Below are positions 33,481-45,112 of a DNA stretch of 64,000 nt, one piece after another; positions within the stretch are counted from its first letter, which is position 1; every line of letters begins with the position of its first letter. The DNA is from Dryocosmus kuriphilus (taxonomy: Eukaryota > Arthropoda > Insecta > Hymenoptera > Cynipidae). The stretch lies in NCBI GenBank assembly GCA_038277395.1, contig CM076196.1, positions 94,432,385 through 94,496,384 on the forward strand, given 5' to 3'. The translations under genes and the position numbers were made by a program. The notes beneath the pieces are model-generated. The model made no database searches. It saw only the letters and a list, made by a program, of their open reading frames with translations, and was not told where the DNA came from.

Positions 33481-34307
33481 TTTTCCGGTCCTTATCCGCT
33501 TCTGTAGCCTTATTATTTTTAATAAGCTTTCTATAGTTTTCCCATCATTATTCTGATTTTTATTATTTCCCATTCTAAGCGAATTCTTTTTCTTACTGTT
33601 ATTTTTATTAAATCTAGGTGAGTCTCGGGTGTCTGAGTCGTCGCTGGTCTCTTGGGTAGGGATGCCTTCTAATCGTTGGAATTTGTTGCTTGTGGGGATG
33701 TTTATTAAATTAGGGATATCCTCGTCAGGATTTGTTACAGGAATTTGTGCACTTTGTGTTTTCTGTAATGGGTGTGGATTACTACCTACTAAGGGGATTT
33801 CGCTATTTTCTGTCTTGAGTTTGGTTCTGTCGGGTTCCCTGTCGCATTTCAAACTGATTTTTCCTCCGAATTTCAGTTTCCCTTCATCTCTTTTATTTTC
33901 TTTCTTACCATCTGACTTATTTCTACTATTTACAATTATCCTGTCCTTATTATCCTTTTTATCCTTATTATCCCTTTTATCCTTATTATTCTTATTATCT
34001 TTTTCATCCTTTTTCGTACTTTCAGGTTCTGCTTTGGTTTTGAGTGAGTCTTCTGTGATTGGGAGGGGTAAATAGTAAGGTTGCTCTTCCATTGTATAGC
34101 GCGTGGGTGGGTTACCTGGTAACCACCAAGTGTCTGAGTCATAGTCCAGAGTCATTCGTAAGCTTTTCAGCATATTTGTGCCTAATATTCCTACCGAATT
34201 TAGTTTTGGGACTAAACTGAAAAGTACATGTTTAACCTTCATACCTATTAGAATTGGGATAACTACTTGTACTATGATTTTCGCCCTTCCACCATTAGCT
34301 ACTAATA
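33475..34307 (-). pseudogene. Gypsy-1 protease distal part and variable linker
   Basis: Starts on the minus strand right at CACTA-2. The first residues (VLVANGG and VVIPILIG, then LVPKLNSVGILGTNMLKSL) are the second half of a retropepsin: the flap-like region and the GILG block. A lysine/aspartate-rich repetitive linker (about 34020-33930, many DNKDK steps) and a hydrophilic region follow before RT. The active-site half lies beyond 42245. The two halves are one base out of frame relative to each other after removing the transposon and its duplication. Confidence 0.75.
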
Positions 34308-34880
34308 CACTTACGGAAAAAACCGTCAAATTTTGAGGGTTATACGGTCAATTAGACCGTTTTACCCTCAATTTAACCGTAATACCGTCAATTTGAACGT
34401 TTTTTACCGTCAAATCTACGGGAAAACGGTATAAAATGACCGTTTAACCGCGAAATGTTGACTGTGTACCTACAAGTTTAACGTCTTACCGCCAAGTCTA
34501 CGGCAGTACATTCTACAAAGACCGTTTTACCTTGAAACATTAACCTTTCGGAGTATAACGGTAAAATTTTGAGGGTTTCACGGTCAATTTGAAGGTTCTA
34601 TCATCAATTTAACCGTAATACCGTCAAATTGAACGTTTCACCGTGAAATCTACGGGAAAACGGTATACAATGACCGTTTTACCGCGAAATGTTGACTGTG
34701 TACAGTCAAATTCAACGTTGTACCGCCAAGTCTACGGTAGTACGGTCTGCAAAGATCGTGTTACTCTGAAAGGTTGACCGTGTACGGTTTATTTTAACGT
34801 TGTACCGTCAAATGTACGATAGAACGGTCTACGGTTACCGTTTTAGCCCAACATGTTGACTGTATTTGAGTTTAAAAGAT
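34308..34880 (+). repeat. Left terminus and subterminal repeats of CACTA-2
   Basis: ACCGT-, CCGTCAAAT- and TACGGT-type motifs recur densely, in a diverged ~270-bp duplicated block (TTTTGAGGGTT recurs at 34335 and 34570; CTACGGGAAAACGGTATA recurs near 34418 and 34652). This is the probable binding array for element-encoded protein. 34881-35335 holds no gene apart from the microsatellite. Confidence 0.8.
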
Positions 34881-35152
34881 CATTTTACCTCGAAATGTTG
34901 ACTGTGTACAATGTTCTATTCTCAAATTCATGATAAATTTTTATGATTTGAGACCGGCGTCACAGCGGTTTAGAATTTATAATGATAAAAGTGCAATGCT
35001 GACTGCAAGATCGTCCTGAAGTGCGAGTTTTATTTTGGATCCGTATAATGGCGCAATGCGTATTCTTATAATATATGCATATATATGGTCTAATTGTACG
35101 TGAAATAGTTTATTTCAAATTTCATCCAAAAAGTACAATATTATACTCAGTT

Positions 35153-35162
<10 letters not shown>

Positions 35163-35205
<43 letters not shown>

Positions 35206-35216
35206 ATATATATATA
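35163..35216. repeat. (TA)n microsatellite
   Basis: About 40 bases of TA dinucleotide, then ACAA and a further TA run. It lies in the 3' flank of the CACTA-2 transposase. Open frames across it are artefacts. Confidence 0.85.
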
Positions 35217-35335
35217 TGTTAATAGCACTTTTATATATAACCATTGAACAATCAAATCTCTCATTATGCGATGAATCCAATTCAATTGTCATTATATCGT
35301 TACAATACAAAAAAACAATCAGCCCTTATTATTTT

Positions 35336-38300
35336 TTATTCTACTTCAGCCTTGTTCACAAGCCTTATTATATACGCTTCTTGATCATTCAACCCGATGT
35401 ATATGCATTTATTCATTATATTCGAATGATGACAAACGCTTGTATTGCCATTTTTTACAACTCGATGAGAGTAATGAGAAGAGCATATGTTACCAACTTT
35501 ACATAAAACGTCATCTTTTACGTCAAAAGCATAACCAACTACAATATAATGTTGATGCATTCCGTCATTTGTTGTCACGCGCACGAGCTTACAAATTTCC
35601 AAAAAAGATCGATGCGATGTTTCTATGACACTACTATTTCGTTTCAACATTCTTTCAGCAGAAATGGAGTGGTATAAAACATTTTTGTATAGAAATCTAT
35701 CGAAATTTTCGGCTATTTCCCGAATTTCTTGGCCTATAAAGGCTTTAATAGTCAACCTCTCAACTAATGTCAAGGAAATCAACCCTCCATTTCCATACAC
35801 AATCAAATTGCCTGATTCTTCGTGTGTACGTTGCCCGGAACAGTGTCTATATTTTTGCGACATTTCTACAAAAAATTTTTTCGCACTTTCATTACAATTT
35901 TTCTTTTCAAAAGTATCAACGGATCTAATAGACACATGTCTGAAGTAACACCTGCAAATTTGTTGTAATAAAACTTGTGAACTGTTCAACATGCTTTTCA
36001 AAACGAAGTTGTAACTTTCGTAAGGAAACGCTGACCATGCCCATAAGGCACCGTTAAATATCGTTATCGCGAAAACTAACAAAGACCAATGCTTATAAAA
36101 TTTTCGAGGCAAAACGTTTTTCAAACAAACTATTGAATAATACAACAAAAAATTGTTGAACTCCAAAGCTGTCCAGAGCCTAATATTGGAAAGGGACCTC
36201 GGCGTACGTGTCATTTCACATGGTGGTAATATTTTTCGCAGCCTTTCGTCTAGTATATTTATCTTTGAGCCAATAGTCCATGATTTTGCCCAATTCCTGG
36301 TGTCGATCCAGGTTTTAATGAAGAGTTTTGTGACACCCAGAAGAACGCTATGCATATACTCTGGTGGCAAGCATTTCATCATATGGAAAAGTGGAATCAG
36401 TATTAATGCTGAGACTCCTTTAACATCGTTTCTAATGGAACCTTCATTTTCTGTTACGTGTTGACGCATAGATCTTGGCTCTTGCTCTGCGTCTTTGTAC
36501 ACACAAGTAAAACCTTTGCCAGTCGAAACCCTTTCACCGGGGTGTAGACAGTATGTGCAACCATTCTCTCCGTTATACTGATGTATGTTTACCAAAGCAC
36601 ATCTTGCTACTGAATCGACAGGGGCAAGAATTGTGTGCACTTTTAATCTCTGTTCTTCTTCAAAACCTGGCGGTAGGCATGTAAAACCATTTTCATGTAG
36701 ATCTTTCTATTCCGCGGCAAATGGTTTTAAAAACAGATCAAATATGGCCTTTTCAGCAGAAGCCCACAAAGCAACAAGTATAATATTTTTTCTTCTCGTG
36801 CTAAGTTTTAATTCGTTAATCGTGACTTGTATCGGACACATTGATATTTTTGAAGAGTTGAAAGTTTGTACACCATCTGCGTTCCATTGAATTGTAATAT
36901 CATTATTGCCAATCACGCCCTTTCGTTTCAAAGTTTTATAAATTTTTCCACTCCTTGCATCAGATATTACATTATCATCAAAAGATCCTCGATCAAGTTC
37001 AAAGTAAAGGGTTGAAGATAACAAATTTGACAATCGATTTTTGAGTGGAATGTATACGAAAAAATGACCATTTCTTCTTAATGTTTTTTCTGCGTAATTT
37101 ATTCTACAAGACGAACATGCTGAAGAACGGTTGGCATTATTGAAATCCATTTCAACGAAACACTTTGGGCAATAATAATACGACTGAACATCTGATATAG
37201 GTGGAAAGTTTTTTAAAAAAAAAAGGTACTTTGAAGGAAGAAGCGAATATTGTAAGTGTAAGTCTATAAGATGGAGCACACCTTCTAAAGCTACTTCGGT
37301 CAAACCATGTCTGATGAGAAATTGCATGATGAGTAAATTGCTTTCATCTTTAGTTATTCTTGCACCTGGATATAACGAAGTCCTTTCCTATACGAAAGAA
37401 AAGAATATATTAAAGAAAAGAAACGCTCTTTGTGACATCAAGAATGAAAAAAAGACGAAATCGCGACGTGAAATTTTTTTTGTCATTTTTTTCCATTCTA
37501 TTCTGGTGTATGTATCTATAGCTAGTCTAATAATGAAGCCATCAATGAAAGGAATATATATACTAACAACATCATTTTCACGATGCTCTTCGAAATCTAT
37601 TTGCTCTTGGTTGTTCACGGATAGCATACGAATTTGTTGATTGCCGATGGCAGGAGTATGATTTTCTAAATCATCACCAAAGTATGGATGCAGAGCTCTG
37701 TCCTAAAATTGAGTTGATTGTTCATCTTAACTATACTATATTCTATGAAAATATAAAAGAAACATAATTTTTTTATAGAATAATTATTAATATGAATACG
37801 AACTTCATCAAATGTATCGTCCTCAGAAGGAATGTCAGTATTTAGATTATCCCCATCCTCTTGCATTTGTACATGCAATTCTCTTAATACGTTCCCTTCG
37901 TTATTCATCCTGTTGAAGGTTTGACTAGGGGCGTTCTCCTGGATATAGAGAATGGACTTAGTTGTGATTTTCAAATAAGAATGAGGTAAATTGTAAATCA
38001 CTGTAATATTGTCATTTTTAAATGTAAAAATAAAATTAATGGTGGAATCCGGTAAAAAATATATTCGAAATCCATTATGTCCATTTTGTAGAGAATTAAA
38101 AAATATTAGACACGTATGTTTTCTTTTTTCGATTAACTGAAAATTGACGCAGATACAGAGGTCCAAATGTGCATAATACTAACTTTCATTATTTTATATT
38201 TTATTATTTTATGTTAATATTTATCGCTGAAAATTTAATTTATTTTAATCAAAAAAGGTGATATAGTTTTTCATATTATTTAAAATTTTATTGAATTATT

Positions 38301-38443
38301 GAATTATTTTACCTCTGCATTTCGTCGTCGTTCTTCCCTTTGATTTTGAGAGCGTATTGTTGTATAAGGTTTACGTCTGGACGGATCTCGCAGATATTGA
38401 AAATAAGGACCTCCTTTCATTTTCAACTGCAACATATTTTCAC
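35336..38443 (-). pseudogene. CACTA-2 tnp2-like transposase, multi-exon, frame-damaged
   Basis: Likely exons: 38443-38313 (NMLQLKMKGGPYFQYLRDP, arginine-rich end, GTAAAAT donor); about 37942-37813; about 37701-37480; and a long terminal region from about 37370 to 35336. The terminal region has YYCPKC and CSSC zinc-finger cysteines (37190-37110), ITIQWNADGVQTFNSSKISM with the first Asp (about 36890), then APVDSVARCALVNIHQY with the second (about 36620), NGCTYCLHPG, and LPPEYMHSVLLGVTKLF (about 36370), the tnp2 MH...GV block. A stop and frameshift at about 36710 split the catalytic region, so this copy probably makes no active transposase. The family is clearly different from that of CACTA-1. 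Confidence 0.82.
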
Positions 38444-38847
38444 GATCTGCTGAAAAAGTGATAAACTATTTCACAATTTAATGTTACTACATGCAGTAAT
38501 CGGCTTTATTTAGTCTTATATTTTAATTTATCTTACCTATGAGAATTTTTGACACTTCTACACTGTTATACGCAATTATATACTCACGCGCGGGTAAAGA
38601 AGTGTACATGTACACGACCACCTTCTTGATTTTTGAGTGGAATGTATACGAAAAAATGACCATTTCTTCTTAATGTTTTTTCTGCGTAATTTATTCTACA
38701 AGACGAACATGCTGAAGAACGGTTGGCATTATTGAAATCCATTTCAACGAAATTTCATTGACATTTCATTTCATTTCATTTCAAATTTCACCACCTTCTG
38801 TGCAACATAACCCCAATTCGATTTTGATTATATCGATGTCGATTATA
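38444..38847. promoter_or_regulatory. Divergent intergenic region of CACTA-2
   Basis: The only space between the two divergent genes, so it should hold both promoters. It includes a 125-bp exact copy of transposase coding sequence (38628-38752) followed by a short ATTTC-type pentanucleotide repeat (38753-38790). No clear TATA box was chosen. Confidence 0.45.
38628..38752. repeat. 125-bp exact duplicate of 37036-37160
   Basis: The block from GATTTTTGAGTGG to TTTCAACGAAA is identical base for base at both sites, in direct orientation and 1592 bp apart. At 37036-37160 it is transposase coding sequence covering the second cysteine pair; here it is in the promoter region. Confidence 0.95.
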
Positions 38848-41800
38848 ATGCCATTAGTAAGAGGAGGCCGTGGCCGTGGTAAACTAGGTCTGCAGAGACA
38901 GACAAATATGCTAAATGAATCCTCTGAGCATTTGATTTCTGTCAGTAACATAAATTGCCTCCATGTGGAATTCTCTAACGAGAAAAATAAGTTTAGTGTC
39001 GGATTCCGAAATTGGTTGAAAAACGCATTGACCGATGATAAGATAAAAGAAGTTATTGCAAAAAAAGAAGAAGTGGAAATGTCTTGGCCAAAATGCAATA
39101 TTTTAGAATCTGCAAAAATGAGACCCATTCTGATGAAAATGGATGAGACTCAGTGGGAAGTCATCGCAGTTAAGATTCACTCGTTTGGAGGTACATATTT
39201 TCACAAATATGCAATTTATATAAAAATGGACATAAATAGATTATAGATAAAGAAACCAATTTAATTATTTTATAAAAGATGAAATATATACCATAATTGA
39301 ATATATATAAATATAATAAATAATAATAATATAATAGAGTAAATATGAAAAAAATAAATATATATACAGATAATAAAATAATTAAATTAATAATTATCCA
39401 TGAACAATAAATTTATTATGAAAATAAAAACCTAATTCTCCATTCTATACTATTTTTGCAACGAGTTGATATTGTACTCGTAGATTGTTCATAATTATTT
39501 TTCTACGATGATTGATTTTCACTTTATTTTTTTGAACAATAAGAGATATTTTCTTCACATGACAAACTCTAAGAAATTACGGAATCCAAAAATTTCTTCA
39601 CATAAACATTTTGAGTTACATCTCAATAGGGTAATATTTAATAATACATATATAAAGTGTGTAAAATTTAATACTTATTTCTATTTCCAATGTTCATTGT
39701 AAGTATACTCAAACTTGAAAGTTTCCTAACTAATTGCTTGTGTATATTGCAGAATATACAAAAATGGTTCAATCGGTCCAATCATTAATTCAGCATGATA
39801 CTTTGACCATGTCGAAAGAAATGCGATCACTGCGAGCTTCTAAGAAAAAATGGAGGATATCAGCGAAGATAATGACTTGAATACGAGGACCGCTAAAAGA
39901 CAGGCAATTCTAAAGCAGAATTTTTGTTTCGTAGTAATAATTATTCTAGAATTGTATGACATTTACCCTTTTCGTTGTTTCGCAGAAAGCGTGACGAAAC
40001 ACCTGAAATTGAACAACATCACCAAGATCTCGTCAAACAGATTGAAAAGAAAAAAGGACAGGTAAAAATTTTGCCCCTAACAAATCTTGCAATTACAAGA
40101 TTTCTTAACAAGAAAACCAAACCCTTTGGTAAAAATCACTCCATTTATTTCATCTTCTGCAGAAAAATAATAAACTTGAGGGGCCCTACTGAAATGGGCC
40201 CTCTTCTCCGAAGTTCAAAGAATACGACTGTTTTCTTTTTTTCTCTAAGTTTACTATTCTAGTTGGAAAATGGAATATGTACGGAATTACCATTTATGAA
40301 AATGTATGGTCTTCCTCTTAACTTATCCACCTTCTGTCATTTCTTTTCAGATAGAACAAAATGTTTTGAGCGATGAAGAGACGGAAACGAATGAATCAAA
40401 GAATTATAAGGGCAGCATTTCCGATTCAGCCAGTGAAGATGGAATAGAGAATGAAAACACAGACGAATTTTCGATGGGCAACTTGAAATCTAAAGATGAA
40501 AGGTGCAAGAATTGTGAGTCCCAGGAACAAAAAGTAGCAGTATTGAAAGAAAAAAATTCCGAGCTGACCAATGAAAACGCCTTGCTTCAAAAAAGAATTA
40601 AAATATACGAAGGTATTTTTTTAAAAATTATAATCAATAACATAAAGTATAAACAAAATCTGTACGATGAATTTATAATATCTAAAAAATATTTACTTTC
40701 AGATGTATTGGAAATCGATTCCCTAACACAGACCATAAAAAAGAATATTCATGAAGGAAGCGATACTTTGAAAGGTTATGCATTCACCTGCAGTGATTGG
40801 CATGAACGCGTGGTAATTTTTATTGTGATTCAAGTCTCATTCATAAAAAAAACCAAACCCACAAACTATAAGTCTTTATTTTGAATTTTTAGATGTTACA
40901 CACAATGCAGAAATCCACTGATGTCGATCTTTTACAATCCAAGGAAAATTATTATGCGGGTCTTTCAACAAGTTGTGGAATTATTGTGGAATTTGCCGAT
41001 GCAGAAACAGAAGAGGTTTCATGACTTTTAAGAATTTAATAATTCTGTTGGATTAACTCGTATATTTCGAAGATTTCTGTTATGTAATATATTTGGATTT
41101 TCAGGAAAAGAAAACCGGAAATAACGATAATTTTTTCTATCGAAGATGAAGAAAAGAGGATTGCGCCCCCAGAGGAGCCTAAAGAGTTGGAGATAAAATC
41201 TGTTCTCCATAGAGAGAAGCATTTCACTTCTGTCGATGAGAAGAAAAATATTTGCAACTCAGAGGAACTAAAAAACGTAAGCGACAACAAAATTAAATGA
41301 TTATACATCATTTCATGTGATAGACAAAACATTTTTTATGCAATCTACAGGATAATTTGTTTTCTGTGATTTTTATAGACATCTACGGGCAAACTGACTA
41401 ATTTGAAAGGAAAAAACAATAAGGAAACCGTTCCAAATCCATTTTTGCATTCAGGCTTTGCAAAAAAAGTCAAGCTTGGAGAAGATGGACAAGTATGTCA
41501 TTGATGAAGAGGTGCTCACGAAAGTAAACGAAACCGCAGGAACACCGCGTGAATTGATCCTTGGACTTTTCAATGCATTATCTGAAAATGCTGAATTTGC
41601 GCAGTGCACTTTCTCAGGCAAAAAAGGACGAGGTGAAAGCCAAGAAAACCAGAGCTCGACTCACGAAGAAAATCTGCAATATTAGGTTCGTTATAGCATT
41701 GTTGACCATTTAAATACAACTTTCTTCATTCTTTTTCATTAATTTATAGATTACGTTCAGGCTAAATTCAAGGAACATCCACAGAGCCATAAAATTGAAG

Positions 41801-41862
41801 AAATTTTTAAGAACATCGGGAAAGATAAATGCGCCAATGCTGCCAAAAACTTCAAGAAATAA
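38848..41862 (+). CDS. CACTA-2 accessory protein with C-terminal BEN-like domain, multi-exon
   Basis: Exon 1 (38848-39190) starts MPLVRGGRGRGKLGLQRQ, an RG-rich N terminus, and ends at a GTACAT donor. Later exons with consensus sites: about 39752-39905; about 39985-40060 (QHHQDLVKQIEKKK); about 40351-40611 (acidic, then a coiled coil VAVLKEKNSELTNENALLQK); 40702-40811; 40893-41015; 41104-41278; 41380 onward; and a last exon near 41752-41862. The end matches a BEN domain: KKVKLGEDGQ, VIDEEVLTKV, PRELILGLFNALSEN, CTFSGKKG, then YVQAKFKEHPQSHKIEEIF and DKCANAAKNF. One frameshift lies at about 41490. BEN domains bind DNA or chromatin; a role in element binding is inferred. Confidence 0.72.
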
Positions 41863-41974
41863 AACTTAACTGCAATTGTATTTCATGGTATTTTGATTGT
41901 ATTTCATGTCTACTTATTAAAAATTTGACTCCTGAGCATTAAAATTGCATTTTCATTGACTCTACCCAAACCCT

Positions 41975-42244
41975 GTATTTCAACGGTAACCGTGAAATTT
42001 GACGGTAACCGTGAAATTTGACGGTTACCGTCAAATTTGATAGTAACCGTGAAATTTAACGTTTACCGTGAAAATTGAAGGTAACCGTCAAGCTTGACGG
42101 TAACAGTGAAATTTTACGGTTACCGTAAATTTTCACGGTGACCGTTAGACTCCACCGTACGAAATTACTCTAAACATCACCATATTATTTAACGGTTAAT
42201 TTGACGGTATAACCCTCAAAATTTGACGGTTTTTTCCGTAAGTG
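41975..42244 (-). repeat. Right terminus and subterminal repeats of CACTA-2
   Basis: Runs of GGTAACCGTGAAATTTGACG-like units about 20 bp apart, each an imperfect palindrome around GGTTACC, lead into the perfect terminal repeat. They mirror the motifs, not the exact order, of the left end. Confidence 0.8.
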
Positions 42245-42246
42245 TA

Positions 42247-43591
42247 GGCATTCGAATCTGGTTTAAAAATATTAAAATTTGCTTTTTTAATTTCTGCTAT
42301 CAATTCCTTTCCCACGTAGGAATGTGATGCACCTGTGTCTACCAAAATTCTGCGCAAGTTATTTTCGAATTTGATCATTAAATGGAAGCGCGTTTCCGTC
42401 GCTTCATCTTTATCCAAACTTAGCATTTCTGGCTTGCAATAAAAGCAATTGGTGTCGCTTCTGTTTTCACCGTTGCCTGTGTTATTCGGATTAAAACTTT
42501 TCCCTGAATTATTGCCCTCGTTATTTTGCCTATTCGTATTGCTTTTCGAATTTTGTTTTTTATTCCCGATATTTGATTTTTGGGAATTTTGATTCTCTTG
42601 GTCTTTATTTTCCCCGGACGCGTTTTCTGTTTTTTCTTGTGGGAATTCTGTCATCGGGTTGTTCTGGTTTTGGTTAGAACCCGATGTTGCCTGTTTAAAT
42701 TGGACCCGCATCTTATTGAAGGGATTGAAATTAAATTTTGGGATATTATGAGGAAATCTGGGTTGGAATCCAGGTGGAAATCTCGGTTTGACATTAGAAC
42801 TTCGTTTCTCTTTGACTCCTGTTATTCGCAATTTTGTTTTACAAGTTCCTAATTGGTCCCTGTAATCTTTCCTTTAGGTTAAACTGTACCGATTGTCTAT
42901 TTCGCGATTCATTTCTTTTATTCCTGGATACATTTTCTGATTTTTTCCTATTTACCAATTCTTTATCGACCGAGCTATGGGCCTGTGGGTTTAAATTTTG
43001 TTCCAGGGCTTTTGCTTTTTCTGCTTTATGTCTAAAAAAATATTTCGCTTTACCTATCCATGAATTCATTATATTCCGCACTGTCGTAGAAGAGTTCGTT
43101 GTTCTCCAACAAAAACTGAGTATTGTTTTTCAAAAAAGAATCGACTTCAAAGGTCCTGTCGTTAATTGTTCTTAAAATGTTACGATCAGTTGTTCAAGTT
43201 ATTTGTGGTCTGGAAAAACTTAATGTTGGTGCACTTGTATTGTCCCAGGCTAGTGACTTATGTGGATTAACTATATTCATTGTTTGCCTATTTGGGATAT
43301 CTAAACTTTTTCGAGATCTTCCCATGTATAGAACTTCGGTATTATATTTATAAAAACTTCTGCCTTGTCTACAGATCGGTTAAATGTTTTCGGTATTGTG
43401 CCGGTAATTTTCTGTAACGGTTTTCCCCCATTCTGAGTTTGTGGCGTCACTGCCAAATTTTCTCGATTTATTTTTTCCACTGGTTGTGCCGCTGCACCCT
43501 TCCAGTCAAGGCTGTCATGGTCCGTTTCAATATTTGCTTGTTTGTGCATTTTTATGCTTAAGGTTTTAATTTTCCCTGATCTTAATTTCAT
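42247..43591 (-). pseudogene. Gypsy-1 gag and protease active-site half
   Basis: The minus-strand start is probably the ATG at 43591 (MKLRSGKIKTLSIKM). Gag continues in broken frames (43591-43301, 43081-42839 and 42831-42247). The last piece is Asn/Gln-rich, carries NCFYCKPEML (a partial zinc knuckle, about 42450), and then RILVDTGASHSYVG, the retropepsin active site (about 42345). The reading is cut by CACTA-2 at 42246. At least two frameshifts lie between the gag pieces. Confidence 0.8.
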
Positions 43592-44800
43592 TAATTTCTA
43601 TTTTACTTTTAGAATTCGGATTAATAAATTCCCTTTGTAGTATCCGCGGTTGCTTGGCCTGTACAAACGTTGATACTACCCTATTATGTATATATATATA
43701 TACACTCCAATGCGTTGTCCAATATTCTTTGACACCTTGTATAGTCTCATCTTAGCTAATACCTTCGGACTTGTGTATTATTTCTCCTTTACTGTTTCTC
43801 TATACCTACCATAATTCAATTCGATATTTTTAATTATAAAAGTTATTAACTTTGACCCCGAAATTTTGTTATTTCTGCGCTACGTTGCCTTGTTTTCAAA
43901 GTACGGCGCGTGACCTTTGAGCGCTCAGCACTTGAAACGCTGTGTGTACAGCCTGCCATTCGCCCAGATTTCCTGTGACGCACAACAGTTTGTGCCTTTG
44001 ATGCCACGTTTGAAATGAGTTATTTTTCCCTGCCGGTTTCCAAATAATATTTCGTATCACTAAAACATTTACAAACTCAATTATTTCTGACACGAAAATA
44101 TACTTATTTTTCCTATACTGGTCTCTGTTTACCAAGTATAGCGCGTGACCCTTGCAATCCTAGTACCTGATCGCTAGGTGTACCGTCCCAGAAATATTCA
44201 GTGTAATGCCCGAAATTGTTTCTAATTCCCTTGACTTCATTTTATTTTCGGATTTTAATTTTTGAATTTCAGGTTTACTGAATTTATCCTTCACTGGTTT
44301 TAAAATTCCCCGAAACTTTAATTTTCTCTTTAGAATTTTATCCCTTTTAATTCTTCATTCTGATTTGGTTTAGCCTCAATTTAAACATCAAAAAAATTTT
44401 TTTTGCGTTTTTTAATGTTCCGCTTTAATACAGAATTCCATTAGTACTTCTGATTTCGGTTTTCCCCACATTTAATAATTTGTCACTTTATAAAAAAACA
44501 CACAAAAATTCGAGGCGTGGTAAATTATACTTTCTATTACTTCACTTCATTTCAATACACATTATAAATACAGTACCGTACAAAACCATAAATCATGTTA
44601 TATATTCAAAAATCACAACAACGATAAATCATGTCCAACATAAAACAACAGGCAATAATAATATGGCGAGGCAAAGGATATGTGGTACGCAAAATAGTGT
44701 GGTCCAGAGTTTTGGGGTGAGTGTTCAGTTTCCTTACTGTGTTTTCCTATCTCGGCGTGGGAAGAAAAAAAGATTAGTGATTTTTCGGGTCTTTTACTTT
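43592..44800 (-). other. Gypsy-1 leader region
   Basis: The untranslated stretch between the 5' LTR and gag has no convincing coding frame. A short (TA)n run lies near 43690. Two related blocks, GCGCGTGACC(T/C)TTG near 43905 and 44142, suggest a small internal duplication. Confidence 0.5.
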
Positions 44801-44808
44801 GGGCGCCA
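44801..44808 (-). promoter_or_regulatory. Gypsy-1 primer-binding site
   Basis: On the minus strand TGGCGCCC begins two bases after the 5' LTR ends and continues AAAGTAAAAG. TGGCGCCC is the usual match to the 3' end of tRNA-Lys, a common primer of retroelements. Confidence 0.65.
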
Positions 44809-44810
44809 GG

Positions 44811-45112
44811 TGTAGAGCATGAAGGTCTCTCCGGGGAAGGGAAGAGGATGTGGAGGAATGTCGAGAATGTAAAGAATATATTCGTACTTACAAATATCAG
44901 ATACAACAATGGCGTCAGCTCGAATAATATCAACGGCCGGCTTGAGAGCCCCCAACAGCCTGCGAAATTCAGTATAGACTAATAGAGAGACTGGCTGAAG
45001 AGCCAACAAAGTCTCACAACCCACGACCCGCTCGGGACCCGTCGACAGGTTTCCCTCCGATTCGAACGCGGTCCTCTTGTCAGGGCCGTCCCGATGTAAC
45101 ATCCTTTGTTAC
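44811..45112 (-). repeat. 5' LTR of Gypsy-1 (complete, 302 bp)
   Basis: Starts TGTAGAGCATG and ends TTTGTTACA on the plus strand, so it has TG...CA ends in both orientations. Matches the truncated copy at 31499-31727. The open frame across it has no product. Confidence 0.85.

Larger units (their letters stand above)
34308..42244. mobile_element. CACTA-2: complete CACTA/EnSpm element inside Gypsy-1
   Basis: Left end CACTTACGGAAAAAACCGTC and right end its exact complement. The inverted match extends about 40 bases, and TA flanks both sides (34306-34307 and 42245-42246). The CACT start, 2-bp duplication, subterminal repeats and tnp2-like transposase all fit CACTA/EnSpm. The two genes diverge: transposase on the minus strand (35336-38443) and a BEN-domain accessory gene on the plus strand (38848-41862). 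Near-perfect termini suggest a fairly young insertion, although both genes show some frame damage. Confidence 0.9.
31499..45112 (-). mobile_element. Gypsy-1: Ty3/Gypsy LTR retrotransposon, internally deleted and interrupted
   Basis: TG...CA LTRs bound the element, and AATA flanks both sides (31495-31498 and 45113-45116), the 4-bp duplication typical of Ty3/Gypsy. On the minus strand the order is LTR, TGGCGCCC primer site, leader, gag with protease, RT, RNase H, the start of integrase, then a truncated LTR. Most of the integrase and the start of the 3' LTR are deleted. CACTA-2 (7.9 kb) sits inside the protease region. RT and gag also carry frameshifts, so the copy is inactive. Confidence 0.88.

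Noticed and set aside
33629..34075. 148-codon leucine/serine-rich plus-strand frame that looks like a membrane protein
   Set aside because: It is the antisense of the lysine/aspartate-rich linker of Gypsy-1 pol on the minus strand.
35075..35506. 143-codon plus-strand frame with tyrosine/isoleucine run
   Set aside because: It runs through the (TA)n microsatellite and then antisense to the end of the CACTA-2 transposase.
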